NCBI RefSeq assembly: GCF_000203795.2
Contig: NW_006281104.1
Location: 1,105,133 to 1,169,132, forward strand
DNA from: Batrachochytrium dendrobatidis JAM81
Taxonomy: Eukaryota; Chytridiomycota; Chytridiomycetes; Rhizophydiales
DNA: 64,000 bases
Reading direction: 5' to 3'
The first letter of the stretch is position 1; every line of letters begins with the position of its first letter. The position numbers and the translations under genes are program-made. Under the pieces are notes generated by a model. That model made no database searches. It saw only the letters and a program-made list of their open reading frames with translations, and was not told the DNA's origin. Below are positions 11,422-24,300 of the stretch, piece after piece.

Positions 11422-13827
11422 ATGGAGACGAATCCCATCTTTCATTCTAGATATCCTCTTGGTAAAGACTATCCTGGATTCAAAAAACCTGCTTTACGTA
11501 TGTATTTTATCTAAATATTCTACTCAGCATTTAATCTCCATGAAACAAACACTAACTAATATTTTAGCAACTAAACTTGGTGGGCGTGATTCAAGAAAAC
11601 CTTCAAATTCTGTTGCTCAGTTACAGCAACGTCTTCATACACTGGCTGGACAAATACCAATAGCCAAAAATATGTCTGCTGGTAAAACTACACATTCTTC
11701 CCCCTATGCGCCTCATGGAGACAAATCAGTTCAAAACGAGTATATTCGCAACCTTCAACAACAAATCTATTTATTAGAACTCGAGACTCGTTATTTGTAA
11801 TTTATTTTTATACGTTAAACTGTTGTCAATTTTATATGAATCAAAATATTTGTACTCATTATATCCCGTTTAAACTTTTAGAAAATCTGGGGGACAGCAT
11901 TCACTAGGTTAGACATTTGTTTGGAACGTGTTTGATTGTATTTCATTTCATATACAATTTGTAATATTGAAATATAGGAGCACCAAAAGATATGCATGGG
12001 CATGATTTTATGGCCAGAAACTCTCATCCACACAGTCAAAATACAACTGAAACTGGTTTAGATATCAAGGTTTGTAATAGTTCAGCGTGTTAAACATTGT
12101 ACTATGTTTTGATGTAAAATACTATTATTTTAGGAACTGCAATCAGAATTCAATGCTTTCAAGGAAAAAACTCGGGAACTAGAACTTACTTTGGAATCAG
12201 TTACCAAGCAATATGATGAACAAACAGAAGAGATTGCAAAGCTCAAAGGTATGAATTTTTGAACCAGTCCATGACAATTTGATGCAGCTTTATGATTTTA
12301 AATGTTTTTATAATTCACAAAGATCGGCACGGAATTGAAAAAGACAAGATATATGGAGAATTGATATCTATACGAAAAAAGTATGAGACAGCTACATCGG
12401 AATGTAAGCGTTCAGAGTTGTCTTATAAACGAATTGTTCAAGAAAATGAGCAGCTTGAAAGAATAGCTTCTAAATCAAAAGAACAAGAAAATTCAACTAG
12501 AGAAAAGGTGCTGTCATGTATCGTTCAATTTGTAGCTCAATCTTTAAAATATAACTCATACACTTTAATTAGATTGATGAACAGCTACAGATCAATAAAA
12601 GCTTGTCCAATAAAGTGGACGAATTGCTGCAAGTTAACGTGACCATTACGGTAACATGCTACGCTCATATTTGTCTTGTTCATTCAACCTACTAACCCTG
12701 ACATTTTAATAGGCTAAATTAAAAAAGTCCGAGTCAGTAATTTTAGGATTTAAGATGGAAGAGCATCAATCTAAAATTAGAGAGTTTGAAAATCTTGTCA
12801 AAGAGTTGGAAACAAAAGTTAAACAACATGAGTATGAAATGACTCGTGTTGACTTGTGCAAAAAAAAAATGGATGATGATCTTAAAGATCTGCTTTCAAA
12901 AAATATTGCTCTTACTTACAAGTGCGAGGAGTCAAAAAAAGCGCTTGATAGGGTAATTAATATGCATATTTTATGGTAAAATCAAGTTTAAATTGGCATT
13001 TAGCCACTACTAAAAGAAAATATCATCAATTTACCTATTTTTGACTTGTTTCTCAACAGGAAAGGAAGCAGGAAACTGAGCAATCTCAATCAGATAAAAA
13101 AGAAATCAAAGATATCGAAAAGCAAAAATACCAGTTGGAACGACTAAAAGGAGACTATGAAATGCTGAAAATCACAATGGAAAACAAAGATCGTAAAATT
13201 AGTGAACTTCAACAGCAGGTAAGATTTAAACTATCAAAACAGGCATGCGCAGTAAATGCACATATTTATCTACAGTTGATTAAATGCGTATTCAATCATT
13301 ATACAAACCTATTTTTCAATAGATGGAGCTATTAGAGACATCAAATCACAAGAGTATGTATTTTTAATCCTGCATTCTTCATTATTTTAATTCATGCTGA
13401 CACAATCCATAGTCTTAGAAACCAAGAATGTTCTTTCTGAACAGATTCTTGAAATGGAAACTCGATTGCACAAGAACGAGATTGAACTGACTCAAGTATG
13501 CCAAGATAAACGGTACGTGGACCACGGTGCTGTAAAAAACATGGCTTTACTATTTTTTTTAAAAAACTAACCATTATTGGTTTGAATGGGTCTAGTCTAC
13601 TGACAGATGATGTTGCAGAAATCAAAATTCAGCTTGAGACAGTATTGGCTCGATTATCAACAGCAACATCTAAAAACAATTCACTTGTTATACAGATTGA
13701 AAAGTATAAACGTGATCTGGACACTCTGCAAAAGTTTGCGTCTGTATTAGATCAAGTTGAAACCAATGGTCAAAATTATTTGCAGTTGATGCGAGATATG
13801 CGCAAGTATTTGAACACAAATGAATAA
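11422..13827 (+). CDS. Coiled-coil protein, family not recognised
   Basis: Many short exons. It starts METNPIFHSRYPLGKDYPGFKKPALR at 11422. A basic Ser-rich segment (RDSRKPSNS) and a conserved-looking NEYIRNLQQQIYLLELETRYL helix follow. Several hundred residues of heptad-like, Lys/Glu/Gln-rich coiled coil then run to the stop at 13827. Representative stretches are ELQSEFNAFKEKTRELELTLES and KIREFENLVKELETKVKQHE. There is no transmembrane segment, motor or enzymatic motif. The composition would suit a ciliary or basal-body structural protein, but this is only a guess from the coiled coil and the flagellated context. Intron boundaries are plausible GT-AG pairs. I have not fixed each one. Confidence 0.6.
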
Positions 13828-13999
13828 ACCACGATTGTACTGTCGTATACTAATAAGTTTACACAAAATTAAACGGCTATAGTCGAGTTTAATACTCTAA
13901 ATCTCAGTCTAGTCAGCACTTGAAAATCAAATTATTTTACAAAATATTGATGAGAATTTCAGATTGATTCAACAAAATGTAAATTTATTCTGCCAGTTT

Positions 14000-16158
14000 T
14001 TATATTGTGCAAATATTCTTTTTGACGACAGACACTTTTCGGCGTTTAAAAGCACCTTCATGTATGGCCAATTTAGCATCTCTTTTCCCGGAATGCTGCG
14101 TATCTAAAAGTGGATGTATGGAACAATCAGCAGCAAGCTCTTTGCCGTATTTTTCAAACTGGCCTACTGCTTCTGACTGAGAGATTGGAAGAGGCTCAAC
14201 GCAATCAATTTTGACCGATTTTAATGCCACTGTTTTACCCAAGCATGTGTTTTTTGCAGAACGTTGTTTGATTTTCAAGGCATTTCCTTTGATGTTAGTA
14301 AATGGAAACAGCCGTGAAAACTCGCTTTGAGTTTGAGCGGACCGGATAATTTTGTACCCTTGTGGAAGTGCTTTAAAAGTCGGTTTCTTTTCCAGTATGC
14401 CTAAATTTTCCAGCCACTGCACTACCTGTTTTGCCACACAAGTTTTAACATGAATTAGGCTGGAGAATTCGGCAATTGTTGAAATTCCATCTAGATCCCA
14501 AATTCGGAACAAAGCATGTCGAATAAGTGCCGTTTGAAGTATTGACTCGGGGGATTTACCATCATTGGATCGTGCACATTCGTGACATGTATGCACTGAT
14601 GAATGTTTTGTGGTTGGAAGATATCCTAAACAAATAGCATGAGACCATAGTTTGCACCATCGACATTGTACCAAATTCGGACCGTGCTCATTTACACCAC
14701 ACGGACATCTAATGCCAGTCCACTGGTTGATTGTGTTGAGCTGATCGCGGACAACTACATCACAGTCTATATTACGCTCTTCATTGGCAAAACCTTGCTT
14801 TTGAATTGATTCAAATTTTCCCCTGTTTGGCAGTGTTAGAGGTTGAGTGTCTGCCTGGGTGTCATTTATAAAATCTCTGGAATTAGACTGAACACCAGGT
14901 ACTGGAGAATATGGATACTGGGTATCACATTCATGGCTTTTAGGATCGCCAGTGGTTGATTTAACAGTTGCCCTAGATTTAGAGGCTACATTAGATCCAA
15001 TCTTGAGTGCATCAATCAACTCTTGTGTGGTTTGTTGATTTTCTTTTATCAAACGATCCTTGTGTGCAGTGGATTCGTTAGGCATGTGAACGGCATTCAA
15101 TTCAAGCCGGCCAATCTGCTCTTCTACCAAAGACACTTGAGTTTTACTAGATAAAGTAGAGTCTTTTACGTTTGTATTTTTGATGGACATTTCAGTTTCA
15201 AACTCATTCACAGATTCGTCTTCTTGCTCGTTATTTTCTCCAGTGTTTGAAACTAGGGAAGGAGCATGCACTTTTAAGCTCAGTCTACCAATTTTTACAA
15301 TTTTATTAGTTCAATGGACAATAAAACTGGCAAGGATCAATGGTTTCCACAGAAAAGTGGTACTTTACAGTTGCTGAAAAGACATTACATTGAACTTAAC
15401 TTACGCGTGATATGGTGACGAGACTTGACCAAGATTAACTTGAAGTAGTTTTTCACCTGCAATACAAACAGGTGTATCTATTCCGGCACAAAACATAGGT
15501 GGCTGATAGTCTGGTGGTGTGATGTTATCATAATAGTACAACTTCATTGTAAGGTAGGCATTCTCTGGCAATGGCTATTATATTTGGTGGCATTTTATGA
15601 ATATAGTAAGTATTTAATGAATTTCATACGATGCTGACACAGCTCTATAAATGTATCAAAATTGATCCTTACATTCATAGTTTGGGTAAGTACCAGAAGA
15701 TGGCGTAGCATCTCGCATGTGGCTCGAGTCACATCTTGACGTGTTTTGAAGCGAAATTGATCTTTGCCATCTTTAGAGACGGATATGCACCACCGATCCT
15801 TGTCAGGGTAGGAAAAGGAAAACGTGTATGCTTCTGTCAGTTCTTCTGGACAAGACTCATTGACGTAGATACCAAAAACCATGGTGCGGAGATATTGTTT
15901 ATTCAAAGCATCGCAGCATCCACGGTCGATCCAGCTAATAAGCAGATCTGCCTGGGAAGTCTGTTTAGGCACCAGTGTTTTCAGCTGAAGACCATTCAGT
16001 CGAGTGTCTTTGAAGTTATGCTCTGGAAAAACATTGCGAAGATACGTGATGGAGCCGATCGTGGCACCAAGGACATTTCGGACAACAGTGAGGGACTGCT
16101 GGGCAGTGGGTTGAAGCAGAACCTGGGAAGCAGTGGACCTTGTAGTGACTGTGGCCAT
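14000..16158 (-). CDS. HOP1: HOP1/HORMAD meiotic chromosome-axis protein with PHD finger
   Basis: Three exons, 16158..15673, 15574..15405 and 15284..14000, close perfectly in phase and give 646 aa. Residues 1 to ~230 are a HORMA domain (SLTVVRNVLGATIGSITYLRNVFPEHNF, LLISWIDRGCCDAL, then PLPENAYLTMKLYYYDNITP and DYQPPMF). Around residues 410-460 is a PHD finger of the C4HC3 kind (CPCG, CRWCKLWSHAICLG, CHECA). A winged-helix segment follows (LFRIWDLDGISTIAEFSSLIH...WLENLGILEKKP). HORMA plus PHD plus winged helix is the yeast Hop1 layout. It loads on the meiotic chromosome axis to promote inter-homologue recombination. The C-terminus is basic; I do not see a clear closure motif. It is divergently placed from TUL1, with 346 bp between starts. 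Confidence 0.9.
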
Positions 16159-16379
16159 GTCTCTCGAAGCAAATGAAGATTGTGAGACACTTGAGATCTG
16201 TGAGACTGCAGTTGGCGACCAAGTCTCGTTTTATAAACATTTGCTGGATGAACCGAGAATGAATGCAAGGGTTCGGTCTTGTTTACTTGGCTTGAGTGAC
16301 GTCACTGGGCTGCTTCAATATCAAATTTCTATTTTACGGCCGGATTCAGATAAGCGAAACACGATGGCTTGCAAGTGCG

Positions 16380-16480
16380 ATTTCAGACACGAGTCGAGAA
16401 TGTCGGTCAATCTGTAGCAGGAAACAAGGAATATTTAAACATTTATTCCACAACTACACAAGGCTGCATTTTACGTGAAC
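16380..16480 (-). repeat. MITE remnant in the HOP1-TUL1 intergenic region
   Basis: The stretch from GTAGCAGG through ATATTTAAACA to CATTTTACGTGAA parallels positions ~195-255 of the first MITE copy. It ends 25-30 bp before the TUL1 ATG. The final terminal bases are mutated. This is a by-eye alignment of a diverged copy. Confidence 0.45.
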
Positions 16481-16504
16481 AAGTCGGATTGGACAAGAGT
16501 TGCT

Positions 16505-19500
16505 ATGGATGAACATGAGCCGTTGGTATCTACCAACACAAGTAACCCACCGCCAGCACAGATCACTACAGCGTCTCTGGTTCGTAGAGGCTTCAGTTTA
16601 CCATTCATTGCACTTGGCTTTTTCTTGCTGTATCTGTTTGGCTCGACTTCACGATCAAACGACTTGCGTCTGGGTCAGTCCAGACTTATTGATGCTCAAC
16701 TGCAAGAGTCTCTGGTTCTTGGAAATCTGACCTATGAGCAAAATGCCACTCGCTATTCCTCTGACTTGAGAACAATCTTCAACGCAATGATGAATGTCGG
16801 CCATGCCCCAGTCTTTTACTCGGATATCGCTGGCCAATTCAAAGGCAAATGGGAGCTACTGCCCTTCAGCAAAAACATATCTGAACTTCTAGGCCAGCAC
16901 TCTCGTAAGACAGTAGATGAATCTCCGTCCCTGGAGTTTCCAAAGGAAAGTGTATCTGAAACTGCTTCTCAAGGGAATATGGACCTGACTGCTGGTGGCA
17001 AATTCTCGTTCACTATCATCTCAAACAAAACATCTAATGAAGACATCTTATATATCAATGGCAACATGAATATCGATGATGGCTACAATTCATTTGACTC
17101 TACACTACACGGTTTGCATTTTAAACGAAATGGATCCATATATTTGGAAAGTGCCGTGGACGAAAGGTTTGGATAAACCATGTTTAGATATTCGTAGTAG
17201 TTATGGCTGAAAAACCTGTAAAAACTGATCAAATCTACTGCATTCAATTATACAGTGAATTGTTTTTGCACAACATACCAAAAATGATGCTGGATCCACA
17301 CTCTTTTCAATCTGCATTATCGGTAATCCGATCTATCAATATGGACTATTTAAACACTCTCAAAAAACAACTTGACAACGGTATGATTATTGAGCATGTC
17401 GGTAAGTTCATTTTAATTAACCGTGCTCACGTAAAATGTATCATTTTTCTGTATTATCTTGCCACGACTGCCTCTTTGAAATATATAATAATTGAATATT
17501 CGTTGCACCTTGCTACCATTCATTGATTTTAACTGGGACTCTCAATCCTTGTTTAATAGAGCAATATTCGTCATACGATTCACATAAATTATATTTTTGG
17601 ATCTGTTTTTTCCCTCTTTTGGCATAACCATACATTGTACAATCACCAAGTGTATTTATTGTAATCCGGATATTGGGTTTGACTGCTGTCAATCAAACTC
17701 TGTACAAACCCCACTTTACTTTATCCTAATATCACGGATACATTTGTGTTCTAATTCAAGAGATCAATAATTGTATGTCTCGAGAGAAAGACCAGTCAAC
17801 TTTAAACATTTGTTTGGTGGAAACAATGTTCAGTAAACACCATTCATTTCATAGAATTGACTGTTTATTGTACCCTGACTCTCTTATTCAATATTCCGTT
17901 TACGTGAATACGACTTTAATCAGTTATGCTTTTTTGTGATATGATTACCATGATTCTTCTAACTAATTTAAATTTAGATACTTCGGGCACATCAAGTGCC
18001 AAATGTCGGTTTCTTTTATTTATGCAACTACAACCATTGCCTGCTAAACTACAGGATATTTTAGATCTTGAAAATGGTAACCAAAAGCTTGATTTGCTGA
18101 ATTGTATTGGCGATTAAGTAAATTGCTTGGTATAACATGTTAACGTTTATTTACCTCACTAAAACATTAGTTCAGAATGAAGGGGTTTATGTCATTCAAC
18201 CTCCACAGCTATTGGCAGACATGGCGTTACTATCACCCAACTGCAATTCATCCTTGAAATCCATACAATTGAGAGGAATTAAAAACTCCATATTTATTTC
18301 GTTGAACCATAATGCTGGAGTTTTTATTGCCATCCTAACTTTAATTGAGCTTGTGTTAACAACTCGTCAAATGCAGCAGTTATCTTCACTTTCGGTATGC
18401 GTTGATGATACACCTTTTCAACTAGTTTGAGTATATGATGAATACAGAGTTTATCTGACTAGCACACTTTTCATGTTTTTATGGGAAAACTCTAGGCACG
18501 AACAAAGATCTCACCAATGACTATGGGAATGATGATTATTTTAGATGCTTACATGTGCATTGTTTTAATTTCTATTGCGTTAATGTTTCGTGAGTATTGG
18601 TTTAATACTTTGACTAGTGCATTACCTTTTTTATAAAGTTATTCACGTAGCCATCTATTTTGTACTTGTTGGAACTATAGCTGAACTGTTCTCACCATTT
18701 GTGGCGGCATCTTTTTTGAAATTTTGTTTGTTTTCTGTATTTGAAATGCGGTACCTATTTGCTGTCATACAAGCGAGACGACGAGACGGATCTGACTCTT
18801 TAGAAAGATCATTTTTGTTTCGAGTGTGTAAGTTGCTACAGATTTTGAATATCATTACAGCTTCTTGCTATGCATTGATAACCTTTTTGTTTCTAGACCT
18901 ATATACATTCATTGGGGGATTTTTTATATACCATATTGCGCTACGGTCGACACTTATCACAATAGGTATAATGTTTTTGATGCATTCATTATGGATTCCT
19001 CAAGTTGTAAGCAACGCCAAGCGTAACACATGGCGGGCTTTTAATCGGTAATGTATCAATTGAGTATTGATCATGTAAAAATGAACTTTCTATGTCAAAC
19101 CAAACCGTCTCCATCATATAACTCTTGCAGACATCAACATACTTATATATTTTTATGGTAGATCGTTTGTAATTGGTACATCTATCACCAGATTTTTACT
19201 TCCCCTATACGCGTGGTATTATCAGGACATTATCATTGCATCTCAGTCTTTACCATCAGCTAAAATACTTTGGGCACTGGCTGTGTTTATTAGTATTCAA
19301 GTGGGAGTTTTGATTCTTCAGGATGTGCAAGGACCAAGGATATTTATTCCCCAACAGGTGCGTATAAATACCTATTTACAGCCGTATTCACGTAAAATGG
19401 AATACTTTTATCTTGTCTCTATTTTGCATCAGAATAGACAAATGTTTGCTGCGCTTTTCTACTACAAACTGTTTTTGATTGGCATTGTCAGTTCTTGTCA

Positions 19501-20471
19501 ACATACAGCATTCATCATACGATGCACACAATCAAACTATAGTTTTAAACTGTGATTATCGACTTTTTTGCAGTCATACATTGTACAATCATCAGATTCA
19601 TCCATTGTCATCCATTGTCATTCAGATATTGGATTTGACTGTTTTGGTGTTGTCAAACTACAAATCCATATGTATTGTATCACATCTGATACGTTTGCAA
19701 TCTAGTTCAAAAAACCAACGATTGCAGTCTCGGAAATACAATTGTTTCCATGTCAATCACACAATATCACAATATTCAATTTGTAAGAATTGGAGATTGA
19801 ACAAGTGTGGGATTTACTCAAACTGTAATGTGAACATCCATTTAACTCTTAGTACTCTATTTTACATGAATACGACTGTAATTGCACTCCTAAAGTTGGC
19901 GCCTTTTGGTCAAAATTCATTCTATTACAAATATTAACTACTAACATTCAAATCACGCTATACCTTTTACAACTGTGGTGCTTATTGTAGCTTTTCCCCC
20001 AGACGTATGACTATCATCCTGCGTTTCCACCACTGTCAAACAATGAATCCATCTCATTACAAATGGACACTATTGCTGATTCTGAGATTGATTCAAATCA
20101 AAGCATCTATCCACCAACTAGCAGCAACACTTTTTATTCAACAACAGCAACAAGGCGAACTCATGCAATCACTTATGAAAAAGAAGCGCTGTCATCAAGA
20201 ACTGAGTTGGAAGATAGACATTGTGCAATTTGCTTTACAGAGATCACGACTGTAACGAGTGATCATCCATTCTTCAGTACTGAGCGACTCAAATATATGG
20301 TCACACCATGCAATCATTTGTTCCATTCTGAATGTTTGGAAAGATGGATGGAAGTGAAACTCGAGGTAAATTGTTGTGATTTAGTTATTGTGTATCTGTA
20401 GTATAACTCATTTCAATATTTCTGCAAAACAGTGTCCAGTATGTCGATCAGATCTGCCTCCAGTATACTAA
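16505..20471 (+). CDS. TUL1: DSC/Tul1-type transmembrane RING E3 ubiquitin ligase
   Basis: Starts MDEHEPLVSTN at 16505. A signal-anchor helix (GFSLPFIALGFFLLYLFG) is followed by a long lumenal domain with many N-glycosylation sites, then several hydrophobic helices from ~18100 to 19340. The C-terminal RING-H2 reads CAICF...CNHLFHSECLERWM (20218-20361). It is completed after the last intron by CPVCRSDLPPVY, with the stop at 20471. The order lumenal domain, multi-span region, C-terminal RING ending in a short PPxY-like tail is that of Tul1/Dsc1, the catalytic subunit of the Golgi/endosomal DSC ligase. Two introns carry MITE copies (17424-17920 and 19376-19880). RING Cys and His ligands are all present. 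Exons between 17400 and 18600 are not individually resolved. Confidence 0.82.
17424..17920 (+). repeat. Old MITE copy inside a TUL1 intron
   Basis: The left end (CTCACGTAAAAT) and right end (TTTACGTGAATACGACTTTAA) keep the terminal-repeat core. The length (~497 bp) matches the 505-bp full copy. Internal landmarks (ATTGTACAATCA, TTGGGTTTGACTG, CAATCAAAC) are recognisable but diverged. It lies between exons ending near 17400 and resuming near 17975. Confidence 0.65.
19376..19880 (+). mobile_element. Full-length MITE-like element (505 bp) in a TUL1 intron
   Basis: The reference copy of the family. Its ends, TTACAGCCGTATTCACGTAA at the left and the reverse complement of TTACAGTCGTATTCATGTAA at the right, form ~30-bp imperfect terminal inverted repeats. 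The interior has two GGATGACAAT-type units, an AACTATAGTT palindrome, and no gene. ORFs that cross it are repeated in every copy and are not conserved as protein. I could not define a clear target-site duplication. The size, terminal repeats and lack of coding capacity fit a non-autonomous DNA transposon. Confidence 0.85.
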
Positions 20472-20500
20472 GATCAATTCAGACTATACTTGACTACACA

Positions 20501-21247
20501 GCTGTAGTTCAACTATTATCCAACCACACTCTTATAATAGATTCAAAGTGATGTCCTGACTCATGCACAAAACTCCTGGATATCAATAAACCCACAATGA
20601 TATAATTAATGTATTAAAGATGTTTTCTTTTGCTATTTTTAATCAGCCATTGATTGATCTCTGTAGTGGTTGAAGTAGCTGCTGTTGGTGCTTTAGCCTG
20701 TTAAAATAATACATGAATGTTAACCAAAAGTGTCTATACCAGACCAAGCCTTTCATTGCAATGTCATCGGCACATGAATGCAATGGTTCATTATTCAGAC
20801 CATAAAACAGCTGTTTGAGCATGTTCCATTCAATGCATATCAACTACCTTGGAAGTCATGCACACCGTCAATGCTGCTGCTGCTCCTGCACATCCATTAG
20901 CATCCACACTCATGGCTCTCCAACAATTGAACATGGTCGATATCTCCAATGCACACGGCGTTGCCTGTTGTAATCTTGTCGGTTTGATCTGAATAGGTCG
21001 TTTGAGTCTCTCGATTGCTCTCATTTCACACGTCTAATATGCTCAATCTTAGCCAGTACACTTGATACAACGAGAGTTGAGTAGTTACCAATAATCGATT
21101 CAGCAATCAGTCAAGAAACAGAAACTCGAAAACAATTTAAATTTTCCAAACTCGACCATCTCATTGCAACTGCAATATGGATTGTTCATCTATCCAGATA
21201 TTTATATCAGAAACAGCACAAGTATGCATCTAAAGGCAGCTTGTAAA
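20501..21247. repeat. Segmental duplication, copy B (partner 260-1006)
   Basis: Begins 30 bp after the TUL1 stop codon and ends 120 bp before the 3' end of the convergent-side gene at 21367. The contents and colinearity are described under copy A. Unlike copy A, no MITE body lies beside it. Only the GCTGTA motif at its left edge is shared with the MITE terminus. Confidence 0.92.
20614..21024 (-). CDS. MRP10: Mitochondrial ribosomal protein Mrp10 (mS37), copy B
   Basis: Exons 21024..20848 and 20697..20614 encode the same 86 residues as copy A, with the same intron. The Cys pattern and splice sites are unchanged. This copy has about 220 bp of the shared upstream sequence, so it may be expressed if the promoter lies within that. 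It is tail-to-tail with TUL1. Identity of coding and intron sequence indicates very recent duplication, gene conversion, or an assembly or haplotype artefact. Confidence 0.85.
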
Positions 21248-21366
21248 ATTGATATTGAAAATAGCTGTATGGATTATGATATCAAGGCTTGGATATACCT
21301 TGAAATCATTTATTTCCTAACTTCTATTTAAAATATACTTGTTATACGATAAAAATGGTATCGTCA

Positions 21367-24300
21367 TAAAACAGAATCATTCTGATTTGAAGAATCGTAG
21401 TTAGAAGCACTTATAGATAGATGACGGAATATCCATGAAAAAACTGCCATTTCGTCGTCGTTGTTTTTTTGCAAAGATTCACAATCCAGGGATTGATATT
21501 TGGACGAGAGACAGTCTCCATTCAAATAGGCTTTGTATGGATTTGGAGAAAACCGTAGCTGTGGAGTTTCTTTTAAACCACATCCGACAGATTGGTGTGG
21601 ATCAAACAAGGATCTAGTAAAGAGTAGTGCTGCTTGGGTCAATGATGGATATGAGCTGTTGATCTAGAAAACATAGTATATAAAATTTAAAAAAAGTTGC
21701 AAACCAACAAACATCTCATATCTAATAGTTTCTGTATGTTCAAACCTTTTTAAAATGTACATCTCCAGTGAATGCAACAATCAGTAAATCCAAGAGTATT
21801 CTCCATTTAAACTCGGCTTCTTCGCGTAATTCAGCTTGGCCTGTGATTTCAAACTGAGCAAATACCATCATGGTGGTTTTGGCAAACTCCTCTCCTTTAC
21901 TTAGTAGACTGTAGGGAACAATGGTTGAGTATATTTTTGGTAGAGACTGTTTGGTTTGGTCGGCGAGTTGTGGTGTTTGACTTGGTGAATCACTGTACTT
22001 TTCTCCAGGGAGATCTGATTCATTCGAAAGTGGATTGCTTTTTAAGGAATCTTTGATATTGACTGGCTTTAATGCAGTTTTGGAGCATATTGGCTGGTGT
22101 GATGCTAAATTGCAGTAAAACACGCTCTTATATAATGATATGCCACTTGGTGTCGAATCTCTTATCCCCGTCACAGAGCTGAAATGATCAACCAGGTTTA
22201 GTATTTTATCATTGATATGTTCATAGAAAGAGACTGGAATCCAACTTAAAACAGCCGTTCCACTTGATTGATAATCGCTGATTGACCAATCACTTGGTGA
22301 TTCTAAACAAAACTTTTTGTACCATGAAAACTTTTGATTCATCAAAAAATGAATGCTATGAAGCTTACAAGTCAAATTATTTTCAAACTCATCCCTGATG
22401 GTTCCAATTTTACGATCTCTTGAAGCTGCAAGACAACATTCTAAATGGCAGCGATAATCAATCAAGCTGTATACATCCAATGCTGGATATTTTTTACCAA
22501 TACTTCGCTCAAATACCTGCGAGTCCTCTACGTATAGCGGATCGTATGATTCAAACAGCTCGTTTTGCGGAATACTTGAAGAATTTCTTTCATGTAGCTC
22601 AGTAATAATATTAGAAGGACATTCTTCAGCTGGTATGCTGCAATTTTCAACGGATTTTGCTTCAAGCGACTGTTTCATACGATATACACGAGCAGATTGG
22701 TATAGAAGTTGCAACGCTTTTGGAGAAGAACATTCTGATTCCAAATTCAGTGAAAGAAGACATAAAAGACAAGAACGTAGTGTCCTATACTCATATCCAC
22801 CACTATTGCAAAGTTCATGAAGCACATATGTAATTAAATGCTCCGAGTTTTTAAGCAAAAGATTTGATAAAAATGCATTTTTTCGATATCGAGGTCTGAT
22901 ATTGGCAAAGGTTTGTCCTAGATCGAATGCTAGCTGTATGTTTATGTAAACGGGTAGTTGAAGTGGACGTTTAAAGCACATTCCGATTACCTCTCGCATG
23001 CATTCCGTAAGCCGAGCATCGTCCATCTCATTTGCTCTTAGTTGGGACGCGTAGGCTTTGTATGCACTTAATATATACTCTTGCTGAAATGGATCGTATA
23101 GTTTTGTAGCATCAAATATGTGGTATTCGCCAAGAACGTTTTTTAGCATACTGTGAGATTCGTTAAATGCCACTATTATGTGGCCAATGTCTCCATGATG
23201 GTCCGTATACTGCGACTTCCATTGTAAATCTGCAATATCTCTAGCCGACAAAAAATAATTCAGCAAGCTTGTTGGAATACGAGAAACTTGATTGATGAAT
23301 CCAATGGTTGCATTTATGTGTGCAGATAAAATACTGGACGAAAGATTGTTCATATGCTGACAGGTAAATAGCAGCAACCGGGAAAACAATAGCTGGTAAT
23401 GCACTGAGTGACAACCAGCAGCTTCTTCTATGCCCTCGTTACAAAGATCATACGCAGTTTGAAATTTTCCGTCAGCAATTAATGCAATTATGAGCATCCT
23501 GCGAGTTTGAAGAATGAATTCTGATCCTAGCTCAGACATGACAAGCTGGTGAATTTTATACTTGCCCAAATCGGTTGAATCTGCCAACGAGCTCACAAAA
23601 TTTCTTGCAGAGTAGTACCTATTGAAAATCAAAATAAAGCATATATAGTGCGTGATGAATGAACAGTATACATTTTTTGCCAATAAACATATTTTGAATC
23701 ATATACTAACCACTTGAGTGAAGATCTGTACTGTTTTTGAATAAAGTATGTATTACCAATTAGTTCAAAGCATCTGACCAGCGTTACTATAGAGCCAACT
23801 AGATTCTCATATTCAAAGTGGTTCTTTGTGCGATTGTTTTCTTTATGAACCGTGCACAAAGTAAATTTGCTTTTGATTACGTTTTGTTTTTGCTGAATGA
23901 TTCGGAACAAGTGTATTCTCAATGTATCTAAGATTTCTAGTGTAAATGGCTCCAAAAATGGTTGATTGTGGTTTTTTGATGATGATTTTCCTTCAAGAAC
24001 ATTCAAACTGCTTTTAAATACTTGTGTTTAAAATACATTATAAATATATGACAAGTTAGCAACAGGACACAATATTTTGAACAAGTACAGGCTTTAGATA
24101 ATACAGTCCATCAGATTATATAATAAGCTTGTATTGTAAATGCGTACTTACAATCTGAACTGTCTGATTTGATACAATCTGATACGGGATGCACGCAGTC
24201 ATTGCCCATATTTAAAGCATCAAATAGAGAATGTGCAAAACTGTCATTGTAAAAACAATCATCCGTTGGCGACATTTCAAGTATTTTGATTACCAACTTG

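Noticed and set aside
11211..11438. Possible gene fusion of the MITE ORF with host sequence upstream of the coiled-coil gene
   Set aside because: It reads antisense to the gene, and the extension exists only because the MITE has no stop in that frame near its edge.
15736..16268. Overlapping plus- and minus-strand ORFs over HOP1 exon 1
   Set aside because: Shadows of the HORMA exon; only the 16158..15673 frame has homology and correct splice sites.
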